Assembly: GCA_947496705.1 (NCBI GenBank) | Contig: CANMDW010000013.1 | Location: 62,001-126,000, forward strand | Length of the DNA: 64,000 bases | Reading direction: 5' to 3' | From: an uncultured Aquimarina sp. | GTDB taxonomy: Bacteria > Bacteroidota > Bacteroidia > Flavobacteriales > Flavobacteriaceae | Shown here: in pieces, positions 9,401 to 16,116 of the stretch | How positions within the stretch are numbered: position 1 is the stretch's first letter | Layout of the letters: every line of letters starts with the position of its first letter | Translations under genes and position numbers: made by a program | The notes under the pieces: model-generated | The model's input: only the letters and a program-made list of their open reading frames with translations | What the model was told of the DNA's origin: nothing | Database searches by the model: none

Positions 9401-11117
9401 TGCAAACCCATTATATAATGGTAATATCTCAAAAACTTCCTGGAAAGCAGCCAATGATAACATTGCAAGAAATTATACCTATACCTATGATGCCTTAAAT
9501 AGAATTACCGCAGGGATTAGTAGTGATAATAACTATAACCTATCCAATGTTACCTATGACAAAATGGGGAATATTTTATCGTTAAACCGTAAGGGACATA
9601 CCGATAGTGGTGCTACCACCTTTGGTGATATGGATATATTATCCTATACCTATGATGATGGAAACAAGCTGTTAAGCGTTACAGACACAGCTAACAAAAC
9701 CTACGGTTTTAAAGAAGGTACCAATACCAACGATGATTTTGAGTACGACCTCAATGGGAACTTAACCATCGATCGTAATAAAGGCATCACCGATATTACC
9801 TATAACCATTTAAATTTACCAACCAATGTTACCATCTCCAATAGCGAACACAATGGAAATATTACCTATATTTACGATGCCACAGGGGCGAAATTAAAAA
9901 AGACTGTCTCAGAGGGAAGTTCTTTAACAGAAACAGAGTATACCGGAAATTTTGTGTATAAAGACGATGTATTGGAGTTTATGCACCATCCCGAAGGATA
10001 TGTAGAGAAAGAAGTTGATAGCTATATATATGTATACCAATATAAAGATCATCTTGGCAATGTAAGGTTATCATATTCAGATAAGAACAAAAACGGTTCT
10101 ATAACTCAAGATGAAATCGTAGAAGAGAATAATTACTATCCTTTTGGACTGACTCATAAAGGATACAATAATGTTGTAACATCAACAAATTCAGCACAGA
10201 ATTATAAGTATAATGGTAAAGAACTTAGTGAAGAACTTGGATTAGATTGGTATGATTATGGTGCTAGAAATTATCAACCTGATTTGGGTAGATGGTTTGG
10301 TGTTGATGGTTTAGCTGAAAAATATTTGTCTAATTCGCCATATCATTATGCAAATAATAATCCTGTATTAAATTATGATGTTGATGGGAATTATTTTGTG
10401 AATTCCCAATCTCTTTTAACGGCAATGATTTTTCAACAAAATTCTAGACAACAAATAGAAAAGAATAATAAAAGTATCGAGCAGTTACAAGGATTAATTG
10501 ATGGTGGTGAGCTTTCTAAAAATGCAGTTGCTAATTTAAATGGTTTGATAAGTGGTTTGGAAGGGACTAATTCTGAATTACAGACTTCAATAGATGAAGT
10601 GTCAACATTGATGGGTTCAAGTCAGGGTTATAATATCGAGAATGCAGGTGCTTTTTCATCAGATGGACATACAACGTACGACTTTAATACTGGCGTTGTG
10701 AATATCAAAGCCCCTTTAGGTAATGATTTTGGGTTGTTAGGACACGAGATACATCACGCTTATCAATTTGACCAAGGAATTACCAGTCTTGCTAGTAGCT
10801 CTGGTGTAAGAGTAAGACCTGGCATTGATTTAATAGGAGTGGATTTAGCAGATGAATGGAATGCATATAAAAGACAAGAAGCTATTGAACCTGGTAGTTC
10901 ACCTTATAACACATATAGCGACCTTGACAATGATTCTAATTCACCTTACGCAAGTCATCCTAGAACACCACAAAGTGTTAGTCAGCATGCTCAAATACAA
11001 AAGATATTAAACTCAAATGGAAGCAAGGCAGATAAAGCTAGATGGCTTAATAATTTATCTAAAAGATTCCAACAAGCTTTTAGAATTAATGGAAAAACAT
11101 ATGATGGTAAGAACTAA
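6408..11117 (+). CDS. Secreted RHS/YD protein with BACON-like and Ig-like domains, DUF6443, RHS core and HExxH toxin-like tip
   Basis: Order of parts: signal peptide (1-27); a BACON-like domain (about 28-112); three similar Ig-like repeats of about 75-90 residues, each with a V/I-TWYWQ motif (about 114-355); a calcium-site-like DTDGDGLGDP segment (about 363); a DUF6443 region (about 415-560); many YD repeats; and an RHS-associated core (DHLGNVRLSYSD and GARNYQPDLGRWFGVD, up to about residue 1325). The C-terminal ~240 residues diverge: a short coiled coil, then GHEIHH with HExxH at 1446-1450, typical of metallopeptidase toxin tips. A following DEWNAYKRQEA segment could give the third ligand. 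Base composition falls to AT-rich after about 10.1 kb, as expected for an exchangeable tip. Export route and target are unknown. Confidence 0.85.
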   Translation: MIRHSIYHHIKNIVVLLLFLAITDNMYGQGCNINVTDVTFPENGGGAQRTLGSNCIGGIFGIGGKPSWITASISGSILYITASVNSGPERSGTIVITYNGNTSGGVLVSQDAATTPAAPTVESITNNCGNTVITRGNPPPNVTWYWQETNSGISIANSSKSVTRTSGTRYYLRARNNENGLWSSIRTINYTIHIVPSAPPTPLVTENCGSTTLSYNGAPPNKVTWYWQSSASGTSTSNANASITKTSGSTYYLRGRGDAGCWGPSVSVTYSIKAVPGIPAAPTITNNCQNTVLTRANPPSGITWYWQSSAIGTSTANTSISVTRTSGSTYYLRARHNNNLCWSTARTINYNIDPGPLWYADTDGDGLGDPNTSQYACIQPSGYVSNSNDKCPDEYGELQGCIYTPYNNVTLSDENYIFTRLYQREMISFNNLLYNRDVIESITYYDGLGRPKQQIAIKGTPAEKDLVTHIDYDDYGRQDKEYLPFASNGIPGAYKVVNVANDINSYYQNTYPDDFTGVALANVNAYSQSIFEPSPLNRVKEQGAPGKDWKANPNNNTDHTIKFDWDTNDTSEVIYFSVDFTDPNNTEAPTLVKNPNYVANQLYVNIIKDENWKPEDGDLRTTKEYKDKLGRVVLKRTFIDTSVPGGAPEGADTYYVYDDFGNLTFVIPPKVDTSDGVSNSELTELCYQYKYDFRNRLIEKKIPGKDWEYIVYNKLDQPVLTQHANLRKENSGLPYHLWQFTKYDAFGRVAYTGLTSNNSNLNVIRYRYQDAAIQYETRIATPNTMDNIQVYYSKDARPTGGMDIYTVNYYDDYTFLQSESTPEFTNPQTVLGQTVVLNTKSLPTGSKVRVLETAYPIEWITTVTYYDKKGRAIYVASNNEHHNTIDVIETQYDFAGKVLKTKTTHTKEGNAPIITIDTFEYDHVSRLLTQTQKINTQNKEVIAENSYDALGQLTSKKVGGGLQKVDYTYNVRGWLKGINNGNTANGDLFGFAIDYNNGANPLYNGNISKTSWKAANDNIARNYTYTYDALNRITAGISSDNNYNLSNVTYDKMGNILSLNRKGHTDSGATTFGDMDILSYTYDDGNKLLSVTDTANKTYGFKEGTNTNDDFEYDLNGNLTIDRNKGITDITYNHLNLPTNVTISNSEHNGNITYIYDATGAKLKKTVSEGSSLTETEYTGNFVYKDDVLEFMHHPEGYVEKEVDSYIYVYQYKDHLGNVRLSYSDKNKNGSITQDEIVEENNYYPFGLTHKGYNNVVTSTNSAQNYKYNGKELSEELGLDWYDYGARNYQPDLGRWFGVDGLAEKYLSNSPYHYANNNPVLNYDVDGNYFVNSQSLLTAMIFQQNSRQQIEKNNKSIEQLQGLIDGGELSKNAVANLNGLISGLEGTNSELQTSIDEVSTLMGSSQGYNIENAGAFSSDGHTTYDFNTGVVNIKAPLGNDFGLLGHEIHHAYQFDQGITSLASSSGVRVRPGIDLIGVDLADEWNAYKRQEAIEPGSSPYNTYSDLDNDSNSPYASHPRTPQSVSQHAQIQKILNSNGSKADKARWLNNLSKRFQQAFRINGKTYDGKN

Positions 11118-11781
11118 AAAGAATAGCATACTAATATTATTGATATGCTTCATTCTTACCAGTTGTGCAACTCGTAAGGATGTAACTGTATCGAATAACA
11201 ATCAAAAGACTGATTTTACAGGAAAATATATCAAGGATGATTCCCCTTATAAAACACCCAATAGTAAGGAAGTTCATATTTTATCTAATGGGGAAGTAAT
11301 TTATAAATTAGATATGGAGATTTATGGTAATCATGAACTTAAGGGTGTTTGGACTGTAAAAGAAGATACATTGAAACTATCATTTAATTTTCCCCCTAAA
11401 AAAACTGTTGGTTTTGTTGGAATCGAGTATGGAGAAGAGAAAAAGAAAGATTCAATAGATTTAACAATAGTAAACGAAAAAGGAGAAGATATAGGCGGTA
11501 ATACTATTTATATAAACGACAAAGACTATTTTATATCTTCTAAAACTTTAAAGATTAACCCTTCATTTATTAATAAAGTAAAAATTGATTTTTACGGAGA
11601 AACTTATGAAAAAGAGGTTAATAAGTATGTTGATACAGATGTAAAAATAATCTTAACACCTAATGAATGGAGGAATGCCATATATGATTTTGTGAAAACT
11701 GATTGGCTAATACAAGACAATAGACTTATCCTATTGAAAAAGGGTGATTTAGATGAAAAGTATTTTTTAATAAAACGGTAA
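11101..11781 (+). CDS. Small lipoprotein overlapping the RHS toxin tip; immunity candidate
   Basis: The start at 11101 (or 11104) gives about 226 residues and a good lipoprotein signal ending LTSCAT. The frame continues upstream to 11017, but that part lies inside the toxin gene and lacks signal character. It overlaps the end of the RHS gene by 17 bp in a different frame, so translation is probably coupled. The mature part is beta-rich and Lys/Asp/Glu-rich and matches no family I recognise. Position directly behind an RHS tip is where immunity genes sit, and a lipid-anchored form would suit protection at the periplasmic face. This role is inference. It shares the AT-rich composition of the tip. 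Confidence 0.7.
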   Translation: MMVRTKKNSILILLICFILTSCATRKDVTVSNNNQKTDFTGKYIKDDSPYKTPNSKEVHILSNGEVIYKLDMEIYGNHELKGVWTVKEDTLKLSFNFPPKKTVGFVGIEYGEEKKKDSIDLTIVNEKGEDIGGNTIYINDKDYFISSKTLKINPSFINKVKIDFYGETYEKEVNKYVDTDVKIILTPNEWRNAIYDFVKTDWLIQDNRLILLKKGDLDEKYFLIKR

Positions 11782-11789
11782 ATTTAACC

Positions 11790-12115
11790 CGATCGCTAGG
11801 ATGTGATAGCGCCCCCCCTGCTGGTCCTAGTGTGTCTGATTGAGTGCTACCGCTAGTTTTCAAAACTAGTGGCGGCAGGAGTAAGCAATAAAGATACGGA
11901 ACAGTTACAGGCTTAGGCTTGTAGCCCCCACTGTTCCATAGCGTCCTAACAATCGCTACCGCTAGCCTCCTGGCCTGTCTGGCCGACGAGGCAGGCTAGT
12001 ATTGGTAGGGCATGTGTAAGCTGTAAGAGTTTGTATTCATAATGGTTATGCAGGTAGCTAAGAAATAATAAAACCAGCCACGATCTTGTAATAGGTTGTG
12101 ATTGTTTTTTGTTAG
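11790..12115 (+). other. Structured intergenic segment with nested hairpins (possible RNA element)
   Basis: The 422-bp gap 11782-12203 holds no gene but is richer in G+C than its surroundings and full of inverted repeats. They are CGCTA/TAGCG at 11794-11811, CTAGTTTT/AAAACTAG at 11853-11869, and GGAACAGT/ACTGTTCC (11898-11905 with 11930-11937) enclosing TACAGGC/GCTTGTA (11906-11923, one G-U pair). A further pair is CTAGCCT/AGGCTAG (11962-11968 with 11993-11999) inside CTACC/GGTAG (11956-12008). GCTACCGCTAG is repeated at 11846 and 11955. A T-run follows at 12105-12110. It could be a 3' UTR element, an RNA, or a recombination remnant of past toxin cassettes. Which strand is used is uncertain. 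Confidence 0.5.
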
Positions 12116-12119
12116 TATA

Positions 12120-12139
12120 TTTCAAAAAATGAAACTAAT
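12120..12139 (+). repeat. 20-bp direct repeat, right copy flanking the YD module
   Basis: This copy is identical to 2818-2837. It lies just after the structured segment and 64 bp before the convergent glycosidase gene ends. It may mark the right edge of the inserted or shuffled YD module. Confidence 0.7.
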
Positions 12140-12203
12140 TTTCTGTATTTTGGAATGATGAGTAGAAAAAAGTCAAGACGAGTTCTATGTAATCATTCAT
12201 AGA

Positions 12204-14990
12204 TTACTCTGATTTTTCAATTCGCAATACTCCTGTTTTTGCTTTATTTTTAATAGAAATACTTAGTGTTCCTTTATTGATTTCTTTATGTTCTATGATT
12301 TTATCGTTCCAGTATACTTTATAACTGAAATCTGGATTAAGGCAAGCTACAAGTGAAAAATGCTCATTTTTGGTATCAAAGACTTTTAGTTTTGCCTTCA
12401 AAGAGGTAAATGTTTCATTAAACTCTTGTTCCTTAACCCAAATATTAAAACCGGTAGTTAAATTTCCTTTTAGATAATAGGTATTAAACCAGGAAAGTAC
12501 CGGAGTAGATAACCCTCCAAATTGGTGCCATCCTGCACCTCTTCCGGTTTCGATGATAAAATGTTCATGGCAGTTATATGAATTCTCAACCTCCTTTTTC
12601 CAAACATCCAGACCTGTTTTTGCAATTTTATAAGCAAAGTCTGCTTCTCCTATATCCAGCATCGTCTTCCAAAAGAACCATTGGTGTGACATCCATACCG
12701 TTCCGTTCCAATATCCTTCATTAGAATAATAGGGTGCAGATTGATCTACTGCAGATAATCCGATATCCGACCATATTTTTCCTTTTGTTTTTAGATGCTT
12801 CAATAATACAGCTTTCTGATCATCTTTACAGATTCCTGATACCAAAGGATATGCTCCTCCCAATCCCATATTGAAATTTACTTTGTCATCAAATTTTAGG
12901 ATCCCTGTTGGATTTTGATCTTCGTCATGAACTACATAACCAAAATATCCCGATGCATCATCCCATGAATATGTTTGAAGTGCTTCGCTCATCGTTTGAA
13001 TATCTTTGGTGAATGCTCTAAAGTCTTCATTCAGGTTCAAATGTGAAGCTGCCATTTGTAGTATTTTTGCGATCCGTATACAATGGGATGTGCTTACCAC
13101 AGGAGCTACATACTTTTCTTTTTTTTGATCATGTACATACTTTTGAGGCGGATAATCATCCCATCCGCCAGCATTATAGAAGTAATCCCAGGTTTTGATC
13201 AGGTTAGAATTCATTCTTGTGGTAGCACTTGGATTGGTTCCTGAAAGAAACTCATAATACCGTTTTAATTTGCTATAATATGCTTTTAAAAGTTCTTCTG
13301 ACTGGGTTTTATTCCATAATTCCAGAAACAGATAATGCTGAACAGGCACTGGCGTGCCATGATGTATAAAGGCAGATTGCTCATCTTCTTCATTAAGATA
13401 CGCATGTAAGCTTTCAATTCCCCGTTTGATATCCTGTTGCATCATTCCCAAGCCAATAAATCCAGAATCCCAGGTATACAAACTATCCCAAAAACGCCCT
13501 GGAGTATGATGCCGTATATACTGCCGCTGGGTATATACCGGATACACAACATTGCAAAATGTGGTAGCTGCCATTCGTTTCTGACTGAACAAATAACGCT
13601 CACCGGCCGGTACCAAAGGGTATTCGAATACATTGGATCGGGCTTTTTGATGAATAGACAGCGCATCCTTCTCTGATATCTTTGATGCTAAACGAGATAT
13701 TACTTCCTCTTTGCTTCCTGTGCATACCATACCATTGATAATTTTGGAAGAATTGGGTTCCATATGTATGGGCCTGAGAAATATATTGGTAAAATGACCA
13801 TCGGTACCATCGCTAAATAGGCTTTGCACATGATCATTGACTAATCTTTTAAAATTATAATTCAAATCTTCGTACTTCCATTCTCTTACTTCATAATCCG
13901 GGTAGTCCCATGTAATCCCGTAATAATTATCAATATTCTTATATTTCAGAATCACAGAATTGGGTATTGGACCTTCAATAATTTCTGGAGTATATTCCCA
14001 TTGTATGGGCTTAATTTCGATCGTATCAATAGCATTCTGGTCTATAATAGTAAAACCATCTATTACTAGTGGGGATTTTCCTTTTGAAACGATCTTAAGC
14101 AGATGTTTTCCGCTTTTTATAGCACCCAAAGCTATTTTCTCTACTTTAAAACCTCCATTTCCTGTTAAATCAATACGTTTATTGGCTAAACCACTTAACT
14201 CAAGATTGGTTTTTTTAGTTTCTTCGATTTTATATCGAAGCCAAAGAACCGCTTCTTTACTATTCTTTGTGATTTCGATTTCATATACCACCAAATCTCC
14301 GGGGGTTTTTCCAAAATCATCACCAATTCCAGAGCCATTTACTAAACCGTGATCTCTAATCTCCCCCCGTAACTTACCGTCATATACTAATTGATCTATA
14401 TGCGAGGGTTTGGTATATTTTATTTCTGTGTAATCAACAGCATCATTCCATATGGCATCTTTGGGTAATTTGATAGTACTATATTCGATAGGAGTATAAG
14501 GGTCATACTCTTTTATGGATGGAAAATGAATGGATCCCATCATATGTAAAACGATACTTTGAGTACTTTTTGTTTTATTAACACATGCTATTCGTACCTG
14601 TCTGGAGTTGCGATCTATTTTTGAATATGAAATATCGGTATACACCTGATCTTTCCATTCTAATTCGTGCCTGAAAGAAAAATATTCGAGATTTGGCGAG
14701 GATTCCCATGGATGGAAACCAGACTCATAAAATACATGAGGTACATCGACTTTTCTACGATAAAATCCGGGAAAAACACTTAGATCAAAACGAATTCCGG
14801 TATTGATATCCGGAATATGAGACAGCCCGATGTATTTTTTTGTATATGGCCCCCAATCTGGCAGGGTAAGATCATGAGAATAGCGTAATGAATCGTAATA
14901 ATCGGTATCAAATATGGATTGTGAACGAATACTATTAGGCAACAAAATAAAAATTATGACGACAATTAGATATTGAATTGTGTTTTTCAC
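12204..14990 (-). CDS. Exported GH63/MGH1-like (alpha/alpha)6-barrel glycosidase
   Basis: A signal peptide (1-24, ending RSQS) precedes an N-terminal beta-sandwich region of about 430 residues and a catalytic (alpha/alpha)6 domain of about 400. Motifs typical of the GH63/MGH1-like barrel are visible: YTWDSGF with Asp508, GWDDYPP with Asp611-612, and YWNGTVWMSHQW around residue 750. A C-terminal beta domain of about 90 residues closes the chain. Such enzymes usually remove alpha-linked glucose, mannose or related sugars; the substrate here is not predictable. The start is a GTG at 14988-14990. It is a single-gene unit ending 64 bp from the right 20-bp repeat. A weak hairpin lies past the stop (about 12182-12201). 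Confidence 0.75.
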   Translation of the reverse strand: MKNTIQYLIVVIIFILLPNSIRSQSIFDTDYYDSLRYSHDLTLPDWGPYTKKYIGLSHIPDINTGIRFDLSVFPGFYRRKVDVPHVFYESGFHPWESSPNLEYFSFRHELEWKDQVYTDISYSKIDRNSRQVRIACVNKTKSTQSIVLHMMGSIHFPSIKEYDPYTPIEYSTIKLPKDAIWNDAVDYTEIKYTKPSHIDQLVYDGKLRGEIRDHGLVNGSGIGDDFGKTPGDLVVYEIEITKNSKEAVLWLRYKIEETKKTNLELSGLANKRIDLTGNGGFKVEKIALGAIKSGKHLLKIVSKGKSPLVIDGFTIIDQNAIDTIEIKPIQWEYTPEIIEGPIPNSVILKYKNIDNYYGITWDYPDYEVREWKYEDLNYNFKRLVNDHVQSLFSDGTDGHFTNIFLRPIHMEPNSSKIINGMVCTGSKEEVISRLASKISEKDALSIHQKARSNVFEYPLVPAGERYLFSQKRMAATTFCNVVYPVYTQRQYIRHHTPGRFWDSLYTWDSGFIGLGMMQQDIKRGIESLHAYLNEEDEQSAFIHHGTPVPVQHYLFLELWNKTQSEELLKAYYSKLKRYYEFLSGTNPSATTRMNSNLIKTWDYFYNAGGWDDYPPQKYVHDQKKEKYVAPVVSTSHCIRIAKILQMAASHLNLNEDFRAFTKDIQTMSEALQTYSWDDASGYFGYVVHDEDQNPTGILKFDDKVNFNMGLGGAYPLVSGICKDDQKAVLLKHLKTKGKIWSDIGLSAVDQSAPYYSNEGYWNGTVWMSHQWFFWKTMLDIGEADFAYKIAKTGLDVWKKEVENSYNCHEHFIIETGRGAGWHQFGGLSTPVLSWFNTYYLKGNLTTGFNIWVKEQEFNETFTSLKAKLKVFDTKNEHFSLVACLNPDFSYKVYWNDKIIEHKEINKGTLSISIKNKAKTGVLRIEKSE

Positions 14991-15094
14991 GGGTTTAAAA
15001 TTTAAGATTCCTCCTTATAAAATAGAAAAGAAGCATTTTTCAGGCAATTGAAAAAAATTTAAATCATTTCTATCTAAAAGTAAGTATTAATTTA

Positions 15095-15894
15095 CTAATC
15101 AATCGAAAATAAACCATAACTAAAAGACTGCAGGCAGCCAATTTTTAATGTATACGGGTTTTTCTGATCCAGATCCATACTCAAATCACTCAAAACCCGA
15201 TTGAAAGTCATGTTTGGTTTTAGGCCGGGAAGAGGTAATGTATATAGATTTTGTTCTGAAAGCTCTCGATACCAGAGTATATATTTGAGCGTATTATTTT
15301 GAAATGCCTCAGAACCCGTGTTTGAAAGGCCGTTGGGTTCTTTTCCGATCGGCAAAATGATACAGGAATGCAATGCATTTGAAATCTTTTTATAAGTTGC
15401 CAATTGCTTTTGCAGAGCATCAATTTCTTTAAGGTTGCTTACCTCCATCCAGGCCAACGGCTGGGCTGCCAGGGTGATTGCACTGGTATATGTAATTGGT
15501 ATCCTGGCAGGCGCCAAAGGATCATCTTTGGGATATTTGTTTGCGTTGCGTGTATTGTTCAAAAACTCGATCACCAACCCTTCTCTACTTACAAAACGGG
15601 TTTCTTTAAGAAATCGGGCCGCTCTATGTTCAAAATACCGCTTTCTTTTTCTATCCAGTGCTTTATAAAACTCATTATCCTCCAGAAATACGGTAACTTT
15701 TTGAGTTTAACGTAAAAATGAACAAAATAAGGTTTCTTATGATATTTTACATACACCGATTCGAGATATCGCAAAATGTAGTAAATACAGATTGCAACGA
15801 TCCCAACGGTAATTAGAACCCCTATTACGGTTCGAAAGATAGAATTTGGTGGGGTTTCTTCAACCAATACTAATGTAACTATACAACAATTCAA
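15095..15894 (-). pseudogene. Chimeric pseudogene: 5' part of an mtfA-like gene joined to the 3' part of a GH36-like gene
   Basis: The first part (15894 down to about 15580) matches residues 1-113 of the MtfA-like protein encoded at 157-1023, with the same TTG start. After KKLP it has lost 13 bp relative to the intact copy, which shifts the frame. The mtfA-like frame resumes (FLEDNEFYKALDRKRKRYF, then FVSREGLVI) and runs without a break into EFLNNTRN. From there it matches the last ~155 residues of the GH36-like enzyme at 21532-23595, to the stop at 15095. The junction falls on a shared ATCGA. Neither catalytic site is present: the HExxH and the GH36 nucleophile are both missing. Confidence 0.85.
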
Positions 15895-15972
15895 AAGGGC
15901 TATCGTAGGTTAAGACTTTTAAAAATAACGTTTTAGAACCAAAAATGGTATTAAAAAGGTATTTTAACATGA
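15580..15972 (-). repeat. Duplicated block matching the 5' part and leader of the mtfA-like gene near 0.7-1.1 kb
   Basis: The similarity to the left copy includes the coding start and about 75 bp of upstream DNA, for example the shared AAAAATAACGTTTTAGAA. It stops abruptly at about 15972 (about 1098 in the left copy). The copies are diverged, so the duplication is not recent. It shows that leader and gene start were copied together. Confidence 0.75.
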
Positions 15973-16016
15973 ATTGATAGTTTATTAACAGTAATCATAT
16001 TAACTTCTATAACCAA

Positions 16017-16048
16017 AAAAATACAGAAGGTGACCCCTCTGTATTTTT
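16017..16048 (-). terminator. Rho-independent terminator of the T9SS-sorted protein gene
   Basis: AAAAATACAGA (16017-16027) and TCTGTATTTTT (16038-16048) form a perfect 11-bp stem with a 10-base loop. On the minus strand the stem ends in a run of T. It lies 69 bp beyond the stop codon at 16117. Confidence 0.75.
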
Positions 16049-16116
16049 GAGTTGTAAACTTGATAGGATAATTCCGTTTTTATCAATAATACAAATTAAA
16101 TGATCTTAAACATTTT

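Noticed and set aside
2964..11117. The two YD genes as one gene split by a frameshift
   Set aside because: The second has its own signal peptide and a BACON-like domain, which would be out of place in the middle of an RHS shell.
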